Counted from the first letter of the stretch, positions 1 to 8,726 are shown. The stretch: 64,000 nt of DNA from Microbispora sp. H13382 (GCF_014161445.1 NZ_JABBXA010000008.1:62001-126000), one strand, 5' to 3'. Program-made: numbers and translations. Notes: generated by a model from the sequence alone, not told the origin.

Positions 1-1792
1 CGTCGGCGCGCACACCTACGCGATCGGGGGCAACAGCCAGGCCGAGCACTTCCGGGCGCCCAACGCGATCGCGGGCTACCTCAGCAACGACACCTGCGAG
101 CACTGCAACAGCGTCAACATGCTCAACCTGACCCGCGAGCTGTGGCTGCTCAACCCCGATCGGGTGGCGTACGTGGACTTCTACGAGCAGGCGCTGCTCA
201 ACCACGTCATCGGCGCGCAGAACCCGGCCGACGGCCACGGCCACATCACCTACTTCACGCCGCTCAAGCCGGGCGGCCGCCGCGGGGTGGGCCCGGCGTG
301 GGGCGGCGGCACCTGGAGCACCGACTACAACTCGTTCTGGTGCTGCCAGGGGACCGGGGTGGAGGTCAACACAAGGCTGGCGGACTCCATCTACTTCTAC
401 AACGGCACCACGCTGACGGTGAACCTGTTCGCGCCCTCGGTGCTGAACTGGACCCAGCGCGGCATCACGGTCACCCAGACGACGTCCTATCCGGTGAGCG
501 ACACCACGACCCTCACCGTCACGGGCGACGCCGGCGGGTCGTGGTCGATGCGCGTCCGCATCCCCTCCTGGACCACCGGCGCCACCATCAGCGTCAACGG
601 CGCCCAGCAGGACGTGGACACCACCCCCGGCGCGTACGCCGTCCTCACCCGCTCCTGGGCCTCCGGCGACACCGTCACGGTCCGCCTGCCCATGCGCGTC
701 GTCATGAAGGCCGCCAACGACAACCCGAACGTCGCGGCGGTCACGTACGGCCCGGTCGCCCTGTCCGGGAACTACGGGAACACCGCCCTGTCGGCGCCGC
801 CCGCCCTGAACACCGCGTCCATCACCCGGACCGGCACCACCGCGCTCGCCTTCACCGCGACCGCCAACGGCTCCACGGTCAACCTGGGCCCGTTCTACGA
901 CGCGCACGGGCACAACTACACCGTCTACTGGAACACCGGCGGCAGCGGCGGCGGGGGCGGGACGGCGAGCTACCGGCTGGTCAACGCGGCCAGCGGCCTC
1001 GTGCTGGGCGTCCAGAACATGTCCACCGCCGACGGCGGCCTCGCGCTGCAGTGGACCGACAACGGCACCGCCGACCACGACTGGGAGATCATCGTGGACG
1101 GCACCGCCGTACGCTTCCGCAACGTCAACAGCGGCAAGGTGCTCGGCGTGGAGAACATGTCCACCGCCGACAACGCCCGCGTCCTGCAGTGGACCGACAA
1201 CGGCACCGCCGACCACCGCTGGACGATCGCCGACGCCGGCGACGGCTCTCACAAGATCCGCAACGTCAACAGCGGCAAACTCCTGGCCATCCTCAACGGC
1301 TCGACCGCGAACGGGGCGCAGGCCGTGCAGGACTCCGACAACGGCGGTGCGGACAACCAGTGGCGGTTCGTGCCGAACGGCGCCCGGCGCATCCAGAACC
1401 TGGCCAGCGGGCTGGTGCTGGGCGTGCAGAACATGTCCACCGCCGACGGCGGCCTGGTCATCCAGTGGGGTGACACCGGCACCGCCGACCACCTCTGGAC
1501 CGCGGTGGTCGACTCGGGCGGCTACCTGCGCCTGCGCAACTCCAACAGCGGCAAGGTGCTCGGCGTGGAGAACGCCGCCACCGCGGCCGGGTCGCGGGTG
1601 GTCCAGTGGGCCGACAACGGCACCTCCGACCACCGGTGGCGGCTGCGGCACGGCGCCGACGGGTACTTCCGCATCCAGTGCGCCAACGGCGGCAGGGTCC
1701 TCGGCGTCAGCGGCGGCTCCACCGCCCAGGGCGCCCAGGTCGTCCTCGCCGACGACAACGGGGCGAACGACCGCCTGTGGCGGTTCGTCTAG
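1..1792 (+). CDS. GH127 beta-L-arabinofuranosidase with ricin-type lectin repeats (5' end outside window)
   Basis: The reading frame is open from base 2, so the gene starts before the window. The first ~300 encoded residues match the DUF1680/GH127 family: a GGNS-AEHF segment, a TCEHC motif around base 90 and a WCCQGTG motif near base 340. In characterised GH127 enzymes these positions give the acid/base Glu, the zinc ligands (Glu, Cys) and the Cys nucleophile, so the active site looks intact. From about base 967 to the stop there are about six copies of a QNMSTADGG...QW.DNGTADH-type repeat, i.e. two beta-trefoil ricin-type lectin domains joined by a Gly-rich linker. The likely role is secreted removal of terminal arabinofuranose from plant glycans. 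The signal peptide cannot be seen because the 5' end is missing. It converges with the acetyltransferase gene 15 bases downstream. Confidence 0.9.
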   Translation, partial: VGAHTYAIGGNSQAEHFRAPNAIAGYLSNDTCEHCNSVNMLNLTRELWLLNPDRVAYVDFYEQALLNHVIGAQNPADGHGHITYFTPLKPGGRRGVGPAWGGGTWSTDYNSFWCCQGTGVEVNTRLADSIYFYNGTTLTVNLFAPSVLNWTQRGITVTQTTSYPVSDTTTLTVTGDAGGSWSMRVRIPSWTTGATISVNGAQQDVDTTPGAYAVLTRSWASGDTVTVRLPMRVVMKAANDNPNVAAVTYGPVALSGNYGNTALSAPPALNTASITRTGTTALAFTATANGSTVNLGPFYDAHGHNYTVYWNTGGSGGGGGTASYRLVNAASGLVLGVQNMSTADGGLALQWTDNGTADHDWEIIVDGTAVRFRNVNSGKVLGVENMSTADNARVLQWTDNGTADHRWTIADAGDGSHKIRNVNSGKLLAILNGSTANGAQAVQDSDNGGADNQWRFVPNGARRIQNLASGLVLGVQNMSTADGGLVIQWGDTGTADHLWTAVVDSGGYLRLRNSNSGKVLGVENAATAAGSRVVQWADNGTSDHRWRLRHGADGYFRIQCANGGRVLGVSGGSTAQGAQVVLADDNGANDRLWRFV

Positions 1793-1807
1793 CCGGGCGG
1801 GAGGGCG

Positions 1808-2293
1808 TCAGCGCCGCCAGCGGTAATGGGCGTCGGGCAGGTTCTCCTCGTTGCCGCTGCCGTCGCCCTCCGCGACGAGGGTGAAACCGTGCCGCTCGTA
1901 GAACCGCCGGGCGCCCGTGTTGCGCTGGAAGACGTACAGGTCGAGCCCGTGGGGGCGCGCCTCCTTGGCGTGGCCGAGCAGCGCGCTTCCGACGCCGCCG
2001 TTCTGGGCGTCGGGAGCGAGATACAGGTGGTCGAGCCAGCCGCCGCACAGCGCGGCGAACCCGGCGACCCGGCCGCGCAGCTCGGCCACCCACACCTGCG
2101 ACGACGGCAGCATGACGCCGGCGATCCACGCCCGGGTCTCCTCGTCGGAGTGGAGACGGGGCAGGTAGGTCATCCCGGCCCGGGCGGCGAGGAACACCTC
2201 GGCGACGTGTCCGGCGTCGCCGGACCCGGCGCGGCGGATCAGCGGCGGGGCGTCGTGGGCGATCACCCCCGCCCTCCTCTCCGTACGGCCCAT
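1808..2293 (-). CDS. GNAT family N-acetyltransferase
   Basis: 161-aa protein with a GNAT fold: an N-terminal IRRAGSGDAGHVAEVF segment, the acetyl-CoA-binding loop QNGGVGSALL (Q-x-x-G-x-G/A) around residues 95-104, and a C-terminal NTGARRFYERHGF motif typical of the family. The acyl acceptor cannot be told from sequence. It lies 16 bases downstream of the NADAR gene on the same strand, so the two are probably co-transcribed. The ATG at 2293 has no strong ribosome-binding site; an in-frame start a few codons later is possible. Confidence 0.85.
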   Translation of the reverse strand: MGRTERRAGVIAHDAPPLIRRAGSGDAGHVAEVFLAARAGMTYLPRLHSDEETRAWIAGVMLPSSQVWVAELRGRVAGFAALCGGWLDHLYLAPDAQNGGVGSALLGHAKEARPHGLDLYVFQRNTGARRFYERHGFTLVAEGDGSGNEENLPDAHYRWRR

Positions 2294-2309
2294 GGTCCGG
2301 CGGCGCCGC

Positions 2310-2888
2310 TCACGATCCGGCCCCCAGGGCGTCGCGGGCCGCCATCAGGGCGAAGCCGAGCAGGTTGAGGCCCTGCCAGGTCGAGGGGGAGGCGGCGCGT
2401 TCGTCACCGGCGGTCAGGCCGATGCCCCAGATCCGGTCGTACGGGCTGGCCTCGACCAGGACCCGGTCTCCGGTCGCGAGCAGGTAACGCGACAGCTCGG
2501 GGCTCTGCCCGAACTTGGCGATGCTGCCGCGGACCACGATGTCGAACCGGCGGGCGTCCCAGACCTGCTCGTCGAAGCCGCGTACGGCCCGGCCGAGCTT
2601 CTTGGCCTCGCCGGGATGACCGGCGGCGAGGATCTGCTCGGCGGCCCGGTCGTCGCCGAACAGCCAGGCCTTGTGCGCCATCATGTAGTGCTCGGCGGAG
2701 GCGAAGGTGTGGCCGTCCTCCGTGAAGGTGACCGGCCACCACTGCGACAGGCAGCCGGGGCCGACGCCTCCGTCCCTGGCGGGCCGGTGACCCCAGAAGT
2801 ACAGGTAGCGGAGGGCGCGGCCGTCCCGCTCCGCGGCGACCGCCTCGTCCACACTGCGCGGTAACACGATCTGCTCGGACACGTCCAC
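2310..2888 (-). CDS. NADAR family (YbiA-like) N-glycosidase
   Basis: 192-aa cytoplasmic protein with the NADAR family signature: YLYFWGHRP near the N-terminus, CLSQWWPVTF, ASAEHYMMAHKAWLFGD and a C-terminal WGIGL...WQGLNLLGFALM. YbiA-type members hydrolyse the N-glycosidic bond of riboflavin-pathway intermediates; other NADAR proteins act on ADP-ribose derivatives or ADP-ribosylated nucleic acid. Which activity applies here cannot be decided. The first codon is GTG at 2888; a second in-frame GTG lies two codons later. It is the first gene of a probable two-gene operon with the GNAT protein. Confidence 0.88.
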   Translation of the reverse strand: MDVSEQIVLPRSVDEAVAAERDGRALRYLYFWGHRPARDGGVGPGCLSQWWPVTFTEDGHTFASAEHYMMAHKAWLFGDDRAAEQILAAGHPGEAKKLGRAVRGFDEQVWDARRFDIVVRGSIAKFGQSPELSRYLLATGDRVLVEASPYDRIWGIGLTAGDERAASPSTWQGLNLLGFALMAARDALGAGS

Positions 2889-3113
2889 ACCGTGCCACAG
2901 ACGGCCTCGTCCCGGCCATCGGGTTTCGGCGCGCGCCGCCCCGCACCGCCCCCGCCCCGCACCGCCTGCAGGGGGGCGTGGCCGGCGGCCCTAAGCTACG
3001 TGGCTGAACCGGCACAGCGGTGCTCTCCGCGGCGAGCCGGTCGTCGCCGAACCACGCTGCTCGCCGGTCCCCAGAGATGCTCCGGGCGCGGTGGCCGTCC
3101 CCGGGAGGAGACT

Positions 3114-4577
3114 GTGTTACCAGGAGGCATGACCCGGAAACGGGCGGTCTGGCTCGTCCTGGCTCATCGCCCCCAGGCCTTCGTTCCCGGGTGGTTCAGA
3201 AGCGGCTGCTGGCCACCCCTGCCGGCCCGGCGAAGCGTATGGCGCTGGGCGCGCGTCCCGGGGTGGCTGGGCAACGGGGCTCTCCCGGTGCTGGCGGGCC
3301 TGGTCGCCGGGGTCGCCGCCTGGCTTCACGGTCACCGGGAGCAGGCGCCGATGGTGGTCGCCGGCATCGTGATGATCGCCGTGCGGGTGATTCCCTTCGT
3401 CTGGCCGCGGCGCGTGCGTCAGACGCATGTCGCCCGGCGAGCGGACCACCCCGAGCTGCACGCGATGGTCGACGAGGTGGCCGGGACCCTGGGAGTGCGA
3501 CGTCCGTCGCGCGTGTGCTTCGCCGCCATCGCCGAGTCGGGCGCCCGCCGGCTGGGACCGCGGCGTACGGAGCTGTGGATCGGCCTGCCGTACGCGATGG
3601 GCTTCGACCGGGCGGAGCTGCGCGGGGTCGTCGCCTTCGAGCTCGCCCTCCTGGACGCGTGCCGGACGTGGTCGCTCGCCGCGCTCCTGGAGCTCTGGGA
3701 ATCGAAGCCGATCAGGAAGGACGCCGTCCGGGCGGAGGTCGCCGCCGTCGTGAGTGCCCTTGTGCTGTGGGCCGACGAGGCCGGCTGTCTGGTGTCGGAC
3801 CGCAGGACCATCGCGACCGCGCTTCTCCGCAGTGCGCTCCTGTCCCAGTCGCTCGACTGGTTCGCCGGCCGCTATGCCACGGACCTGCCCCGCTATGGGC
3901 TGTTCGCTGTGGACCTCTATCAGGGCTGGCGCTGGAAGGTGTTCGAGGACGACCTGCCGGCCCGGCTCATGCCGCGCTACCGCGAGCTGAGCCTCGCCAC
4001 CGGGTTCATACTCGATCGGATCGCGGAGCTGGGGGTCGCCCCGTACGAGCCGCTCCGGCCGGCGGAGGACCCGATGGTGCGGGCGCTTCACCCCGCCGTC
4101 GAGGAACGGTTCGCGCGATGGCTGCTCCGCCACCACATCGCGGGCCAGACGGTGCACTGGTCCGTCAACTTCGCGGACATGCCGTTCTCGGTCTGGGACG
4201 CGTTCGTCGAACAGCTCTGCGATCGCGTCCTGCGGGCCGCGGCCGACCTGTCCGGCCGGCCGGACCCGGCGCTCGACGACCTGGTCGAGATCGTGGCGTC
4301 CGGGCGGACCGAGGAGCTCCGGTGGGAGCACAGGGAGCGGCTGTGCGCGCATCCGTCTCCCGGAGTCTGCGCTCTGTTCCCGGTCCTGCACCGCACGCTG
4401 CGGATGCGGGGCTACACGTACGTGAACGCGTTGCGCCACCGGGAACTCGCCGGGCCGGACGGAGACGTCGTCGACGTCGTACGGCTGGCGCAGGCGATCG
4501 AGCGGGGGGACCGGCCGCCGGGGATCCTCGTGCCCGCGACGACGTCGCGGGCACGAGGATCCCAACCGGATGGGTGA
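3114..4577 (+). CDS. Degenerate M48-like membrane protein (pseudoprotease)
   Basis: About 487 aa. After a basic N-terminus there are two hydrophobic segments (around residues 50-70 and 80-95), then a stretch with the layout of M48 (Ste24/HtpX-like) peptidases: HPELHAMVDEVAGTLGVRRP, a TELWIGLPYAM strand and ELRGVVAFELAL. In active M48 enzymes the last segment is H-E-x-x-H; here it reads F175-E-L-A-L179, so both zinc-binding histidines are missing. I infer a catalytically dead membrane homologue of unknown job. The start is chosen as GTG 3114 because GGGAGGAG lies four bases before it; the ATG at 3129 has its AGGAGG only one base away. The last codons are part of a perfect 20-bp inverted repeat. 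Confidence 0.65.
   Translation: MLPGGMTRKRAVWLVLAHRPQAFVPGWFRSGCWPPLPARRSVWRWARVPGWLGNGALPVLAGLVAGVAAWLHGHREQAPMVVAGIVMIAVRVIPFVWPRRVRQTHVARRADHPELHAMVDEVAGTLGVRRPSRVCFAAIAESGARRLGPRRTELWIGLPYAMGFDRAELRGVVAFELALLDACRTWSLAALLELWESKPIRKDAVRAEVAAVVSALVLWADEAGCLVSDRRTIATALLRSALLSQSLDWFAGRYATDLPRYGLFAVDLYQGWRWKVFEDDLPARLMPRYRELSLATGFILDRIAELGVAPYEPLRPAEDPMVRALHPAVEERFARWLLRHHIAGQTVHWSVNFADMPFSVWDAFVEQLCDRVLRAAADLSGRPDPALDDLVEIVASGRTEELRWEHRERLCAHPSPGVCALFPVLHRTLRMRGYTYVNALRHRELAGPDGDVVDVVRLAQAIERGDRPPGILVPATTSRARGSQPDG
4521..4563. terminator. Perfect 20-bp inverted repeat inside the 3' coding end
   Basis: Arms 4521-4540 and 4544-4563 are perfectly complementary with a three-base loop. The hairpin starts about 50 bases before the stop codon of the M48-like gene, so it is translated. 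It would fold as a very strong RNA stem. There is no T-run after it, so it may be a stem-only terminator or mRNA 3' stabiliser. Confidence 0.6.
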
Positions 4578-4710
4578 CAGGGCCCGAGCCCGCCGGCGAC
4601 GCCGGATGCGAGACCGTTGAGCATGACCGGCCGTCGCTCAATCCGGGTGTCACTTGGTCCGGGTGTCACTTGTCGTGGTGTCCTGCGGTGGTTCTCGCGG
4701 TTGTCTTCCG

Positions 4711-4739
4711 GCCGCCCCCGGTCCATGCCCGGGGGCGGC
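4711..4739 (-). terminator. Hairpin terminator of the first GH54 gene
   Basis: Perfect 10-bp arms (4711-4720 and 4730-4739) with a nine-base loop, 37 bases beyond the stop of the GH54 gene on the minus strand. It lies between two convergent genes and could serve both. Confidence 0.6.
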
Positions 4740-4775
4740 TCGGTCGTTCCGGTTTCCCGGCTCCCTCGGGCCGGT

Positions 4776-6227
4776 CTATTTGTAGCCGGCGGCCACGATG
4801 TTGGCCTGCACGGCGTTCTCGGTGGCGTCGGACGGGTAGCCCGAGGTCATGACGCCCTCGTAGAAGGTGCCGGCGGCTCCGTGGCTGTTGTCGCCGCCGA
4901 TGCCGAGGATGATGGCGCCTTCCTTCTTCATCGGGTTGTAGCCCGGGACGTTGGGCCGCACGCCGTTGTAGAAGGTGCCCAGGCCGCCGGATTGGGCGTT
5001 GCCGCCGCGGATGGCCCAGTGGTTGGGCTCGCCCTTGACGATCGCGGTCAGGAAGCGGTGGCTGATGGACGGGTTGCCCGCGTTGTACTTCTGGTTGACG
5101 CCGGAGAACAGGCCGTTTTCGAGGTCGGCCATGATCCAGGGGCCGTTGCCGGCGCCGTAGCCCCAGACCTTGTTGTTGCCGAAGTAGATGGCCTCCATGG
5201 TGCCGTTGCCGTTGTCGCGGCTGTTGGTCTCGGCGTTGCCGTAGTCGAAGCAGCAGCCGCCGTTGTAGTGGGTGCCGTCGAAGGCGGCGTACATGCCCTC
5301 GGGCTGGTCGCCCTTGGCCACGCCGTTGGTGGTGTTGTTGCGGTAGCCCGTGCCGGGGGCGACGTACACGCCGTACGCCTTGTGCCCGCCGACCGTGATC
5401 GGCGCGGCGGTCGCGACCGCGAGGTTGTCGTAGCCGCCCGCCGCCGGACCGGAGAACCCGCCGGGAGGAGCCTGGGTGAGCCGGTTGTTACGGCCGGACT
5501 GGTCGTAGATGATCGTGATCAGGCAGGTCGTGCCGGCGCAGAACGAGTCCTGCGCGGCGGCGTCGGCGACCCCGCCCGCGCTCAGCACGCCGATGTCGCG
5601 GGTGGCGTTGTCGGAGGAGCGGCGCACCTGGTAGAGCGGGCCGCTGTAGCTGCCGTACAGGGCACGGGTCGTGCTGTGCGCCGCCACACACGGCGTGCCG
5701 CCCGCGGCGTAGATGTCACACGGCTGCCTGGACGGCGGCGGCGAGGGTGACGTGGAGGGCGAGACGGTGGGCGAGACGCCGGGGGAGGGGGAGGTGACGC
5801 CGCCGGTGCAGGTCACGCCGTTCAGCGCGAAGCTCGACGGGACCGGGTTGGAGCCGTTGAACGCTCCGTTGAATCCGAAGCTGGTGCTGCCGCCGGTGGG
5901 GATGCCGCCGTTGTAGGAGACGTTGGTCACCGTGACCTGGGAGCCCGACTGGGTGTAGGTGCCGTTCCACAGCTGGGTGATGGTCTGCCCGGCGGGGAAC
6001 GACCAGGTCAGCTTCCAGCCGTTGATCGGGTCACCGAGGTTGTTAACGCTCACATTCGCGCCGAAGCCGCCCGGCCACTCGTTGGTGACGGTGTAGCTGA
6101 CCTGGCATCCGGCCGCGGCCGCCGACGCGGCGTGCGTCGCGGCCACCCCGGCGCCGGCCGTCAGCAGCGCGGCGACGGCTGCGGCCGACAGCCGCGACCT
6201 CCAGCGAGAAGAGCTCACATGTCGCAC
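4776..6227 (-). CDS. Secreted CBM2-GH54 alpha-L-arabinofuranosidase
   Basis: 483 aa. Layout: signal peptide (about 1-38), CBM2 cellulose-binding domain (about 40-137, with the NEWPGGF and NGW...W motifs), Pro/Ser/Thr linker (about 140-167), GH54 catalytic domain (about 168-483). Counting against the fungal enzyme AkAbfB, the spacing is exact: vicinal Cys pair at 325-326, nucleophile Glu at 370 in ADLENG and acid/base Asp at 446 in GIGGDN. The C-terminal AbfB (CBM42) arabinose-binding domain of the fungal enzymes is absent and is replaced by an N-terminal CBM2. It should release arabinose from arabinan or arabinoxylan while bound to cellulose. The start is GTG at 6227, preceded by AGGAAAGGGAAG. 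It is a close paralogue of the gene at 8727. Confidence 0.93.
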   Translation of the reverse strand: MRHVSSSRWRSRLSAAAVAALLTAGAGVAATHAASAAAAGCQVSYTVTNEWPGGFGANVSVNNLGDPINGWKLTWSFPAGQTITQLWNGTYTQSGSQVTVTNVSYNGGIPTGGSTSFGFNGAFNGSNPVPSSFALNGVTCTGGVTSPSPGVSPTVSPSTSPSPPPSRQPCDIYAAGGTPCVAAHSTTRALYGSYSGPLYQVRRSSDNATRDIGVLSAGGVADAAAQDSFCAGTTCLITIIYDQSGRNNRLTQAPPGGFSGPAAGGYDNLAVATAAPITVGGHKAYGVYVAPGTGYRNNTTNGVAKGDQPEGMYAAFDGTHYNGGCCFDYGNAETNSRDNGNGTMEAIYFGNNKVWGYGAGNGPWIMADLENGLFSGVNQKYNAGNPSISHRFLTAIVKGEPNHWAIRGGNAQSGGLGTFYNGVRPNVPGYNPMKKEGAIILGIGGDNSHGAAGTFYEGVMTSGYPSDATENAVQANIVAAGYK

Positions 6228-6262
6228 AGGTGCTTCCCTTTCCTCGAGAAGTGACGTTCTTT

Positions 6263-6321
6263 CCGTGAGCGGGGCCTCCTGCTCACGGGCACGCGGGCCG
6301 ATCTCGCTCGGCCCGCGTGCC
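6263..6321 (-). terminator. Tandem hairpins after the esterase gene
   Basis: A perfect 14-bp hairpin (arms 6288-6301 and 6308-6321, six-base loop) begins two bases after the stop of the esterase gene on the minus strand. A second hairpin with 8-bp arms (6263-6270 and 6281-6288) follows directly. Together they should stop transcription before the GH54 gene, which then needs its own promoter in the remaining ~35 bases or read-through. Confidence 0.65.
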
Positions 6322-6323
6322 GA

Positions 6324-7628
6324 TCAGGGACTCGTGCAGGTGGCGGACGGGGTGGCCGCGCTGCCGTTGGCGGTGAAGCCGAAGGTGGTGGACGAGCCGG
6401 CCGCGATGGAGCCGTTGTAGGACTCGTTGCGGACCGTCACGCTGGAGCCGGACCCGCTCTGCGTGCCGTTCCACACGCTGCTGATGGTCTGCCCGCTCGG
6501 CCAGGTCCACTTCACGGTCCAGCCGTTCACCGGCGTGCTGCCCGCCCGCACGGTCACCGTCGACTGGAACCCGCCCGGCCAGCTGTTGGTCGTCGCGATG
6601 GTCGCCGAACACGCCCCGGGAACAGGCGACGATGACGGCGAGCCACTCGGCGAGGGCGAGGGCGAGGGCGAGGAAGAAGGTGAGGGTGAGGGTGAGGCGG
6701 TGCTCTGGAACTGGGTGAAGAACTTCCACACCTCCGCCGGGACCCAGGTCCTGGAGCCGCTGTCACCGGGGGCCCCGTCCTGCGGAGCGGCGATGTGGCC
6801 CTCGTCGAACGCGGCCCAGACGACGGGATGCCCGGCGGAGCACCCGGAGTAGGCGGTGATCCTGTGCGTCAGGCTGCCCTGCGCCGGCTCCGGCGGGTTC
6901 TGTGTGGTGCAGCCGTTGTTCCTGACGAACCGGTCGCGGAGGGATCGTCCGCCGGAGACGCCGAGCACGCTGTCCCTGATGCCATGGATGCCCATGTATG
7001 CGATCGGCTGACTGCCGCCGCTGCATCCGCTGAGCACTCCGCCGGACTGGACCGCGACCGCGCGGAAGACGGTCGCCCGGGCACACGCGATCGCGTAACT
7101 CATGGCGCCGCCGTAGCTGAAGCCCGTGGCGAACAGCTGCTCGGTGTCGACGCAGAGGGCTCCCTCGATCTGCCTGATCATGTCGTCGACGAAGGTCAGG
7201 TCTTCACCGTTGGAATTGGCCCAGCCGTTGTTGAGTCCCTGGGGCGCGACGAAGATCGTGCTGTTGTTCGCCAGGCGCAGGAGCCCGTAGTAGGCCCACA
7301 CATCCCGCTGCACGGTCTGGCCGGTCGCGACATCGGTGGCGGTGCCGCCCAGCCAGTGGAACCCGAAGACCAACCGGTAGGGGCGGTTCCTGTCGTACCC
7401 GTCGGGCACCCGCAGGATGTAACTGCGGTTCTTCCCGCTGCTCTGGATCGTGTGCGTACCGCTCGCCAGCCCGGGGGCCTTGCCGCATCCGGCCGTCGCC
7501 GCTGCGGCGCTGACGGTCCGCGCGGGAGTCCTGGCGGCGCCGGCGCTCAGCGCCGGGCCGACCGTGGCCAGGACGGCGGCCAGTGCCGCGACCGCTATGG
7601 CGGTCAACATGGGTTTACGTCTGGACAT
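6324..7628 (-). CDS. Secreted CE1-type feruloyl/acetyl-xylan esterase with C-terminal CBM2
   Basis: 434 aa. A signal peptide (about 1-28) is followed by an alpha/beta-hydrolase domain of the polyhydroxybutyrate depolymerase/feruloyl esterase type: YILRVPDGYD, the nucleophile elbow ATGFSYGGAMS, and a late DEGHIAAP segment with the probable catalytic His. A Ser/Pro linker and a complete CBM2 (last ~105 aa, NSWPGGF...WTVKWTWPSGQ) follow. It likely removes feruloyl or acetyl groups from arabinoxylan. The start at 7628 gives the signal peptide MSRRKPMLTAIAV; the frame stays open further upstream, but that part has no protein-like composition. It lies between two GH54 arabinofuranosidases, which fits joint attack on decorated xylan. 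Confidence 0.88.
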   Translation of the reverse strand: MSRRKPMLTAIAVAALAAVLATVGPALSAGAARTPARTVSAAAATAGCGKAPGLASGTHTIQSSGKNRSYILRVPDGYDRNRPYRLVFGFHWLGGTATDVATGQTVQRDVWAYYGLLRLANNSTIFVAPQGLNNGWANSNGEDLTFVDDMIRQIEGALCVDTEQLFATGFSYGGAMSYAIACARATVFRAVAVQSGGVLSGCSGGSQPIAYMGIHGIRDSVLGVSGGRSLRDRFVRNNGCTTQNPPEPAQGSLTHRITAYSGCSAGHPVVWAAFDEGHIAAPQDGAPGDSGSRTWVPAEVWKFFTQFQSTASPSPSPSSSPSPSPSPSGSPSSSPVPGACSATIATTNSWPGGFQSTVTVRAGSTPVNGWTVKWTWPSGQTISSVWNGTQSGSGSSVTVRNESYNGSIAAGSSTTFGFTANGSAATPSATCTSP

Positions 7629-7729
7629 CGGGCACTCTTTCTGCCGGTCGGATGCCGGCGTACGTCGATAGGGGGATCGGTCGCAGAGGCCCGTCGTGCC
7701 GGGGCGGTGGACGAGCCGGTGATGGGGGT

Positions 7730-7987
7730 TTACCGGTAGGTGATGCCGGAGGCCGAGTAGAGGCAGTTGACGCCGTCGGCGCCGGTGCCGGTCTTGGTGG
7801 GTTCGCCGCTGGTCACGCCCTTGTACTTCTCGCAGATGACGACCTTCTTGGTGGGGTCGTTGACGATGGTGATCTGGGAGAAGCGGGCTGTGTCGCCGTA
7901 GTTGGTGTTGATGCCGGCCAGGGCTTTGCCGGGTGTGGTGGCGGTGACGTTCTGGATCCCGGCCGTCGGCGGCGGGCGCGCCGGTGA
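7730..7987 (-). pseudogene. Remnant of a pectate lyase (PL3-like) C-terminus
   Basis: A minus-strand frame ending with TAA at 7730-7732 encodes about 81 residues without a start codon. It reads IQNVTATTPGKALAGINTN, then YGDTA, a CEKYKGV segment, then GADGVNCLYSASGITYR. This is the usual C-terminal end of PL3 pectate lyases. The N-terminal two thirds, with the catalytic residues, are gone; upstream of 7987 the frame meets a stop. I read it as the tail of a deleted pectin-degrading gene. Confidence 0.75.
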
Positions 7988-8268
7988 TCACGTGCGAATG
8001 TGCTCATACACACTCCAGGGGGAGACACGGCGACTACGCCGCCGCATGCGGTGATGCCGGTTGTGGGGGAACTCGGGCCGGTCGGCGCTCCATCGGCGTT
8101 GACGAGAGCAACGGGAAGCCAGACCCGGCAGAATCGCGGCCCGATCCATGTGTGGACGCGACGCTCACGGCGTCACAACCGCGAACCCCTGCCGCGCACC
8201 ACCGACCCCGGCAGGAGGCCGCTTCGGCACTCAGTGTGGAAACGGTGACGGAACCTGTCAAGGGAATC

Positions 8269-8283
8269 TCGAAAATGTTTCGA
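8269..8283. promoter_or_regulatory. Palindrome TCGAAA-N3-TTTCGA
   Basis: Perfect six-base arms (TCGAAA / TTTCGA) around three bases, 444 bases before the GH54 start. GAAA/TTTC palindromes are known as repressor sites in front of xylanase genes in Streptomyces; assignment here is inference. Confidence 0.4.
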
Positions 8284-8421
8284 TGAGGCGCATGGGACCT
8301 CGCCCCTCTGGCCTGCGCTGCTGAGCGGCATGACCGGTGAACGTTTCCACACCGCCATCCAGGACCGTCTTCGATGCCTGCAGCCGGCCGGTAGCGCGCA
8401 GAACGTTAATGCGAGATCGAT

Positions 8422-8434
8422 GTGAAACTTTCAC
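8422..8434. promoter_or_regulatory. Palindrome GTGAAACTTTCAC
   Basis: A perfect 13-base palindrome. Its core GAAACTTTC recurs upstream of the xylanase gene at 51635-51643. It probably binds a repressor of xylan or arabinan genes. Confidence 0.5.
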
Positions 8435-8616
8435 GCCATCGCCTTGGGATTGACCACGACCCGCCCTGATGGGAGCAGGTGGGACGCGCCCCGGAGGGCC
8501 GAGGGCCGACGCTGAGCGGCCCTCGACCTTGACGAGGCTCCCTCGCGTCGTATTTGCTCCGGCGCACCACCACCACACATGCTCCGACAGAGAAGGACCG
8601 GTCCCTGCACGTGATT

Positions 8617-8630
8617 TGTTAGCGTTAACA
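8617..8630. promoter_or_regulatory. LacI-type operator TGTTAGCGTTAACA
   Basis: A 14-base near-palindrome with the central CG typical of LacI-family operators, 96 bases before the GH54 ATG. It differs at one base from the perfect site at 19686 in front of a GH43 gene. Confidence 0.6.
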
Positions 8631-8726
8631 GCAGGATCTGTCACCTCTGCGGGCTCACGGAACTCCAAGCCGCCTGCGTTGTCGCCGACCGCCTGGAGAC
8701 GTGAAACGAATCCCCCGGGAGTACGG

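Larger units (their letters stand above)
7988..8726. promoter_or_regulatory. Regulatory region upstream of the second GH54 gene
   Basis: A 740-base stretch with no convincing gene. It holds three palindromes listed separately (8269, 8422 and 8617) and a GGGAG ribosome-binding site five bases before the ATG at 8727. The size and number of operator-like sites suggest a tightly controlled promoter. Confidence 0.5.

Noticed and set aside
967-1790. Direct DNA repeats near the window start
   Set aside because: They encode the ricin-type lectin repeats and need no other explanation.
7629-7991. N-terminal extension of the esterase frame
   Set aside because: His/Arg-rich out-of-frame reading of the pectate lyase remnant; the signal peptide begins at 7628.
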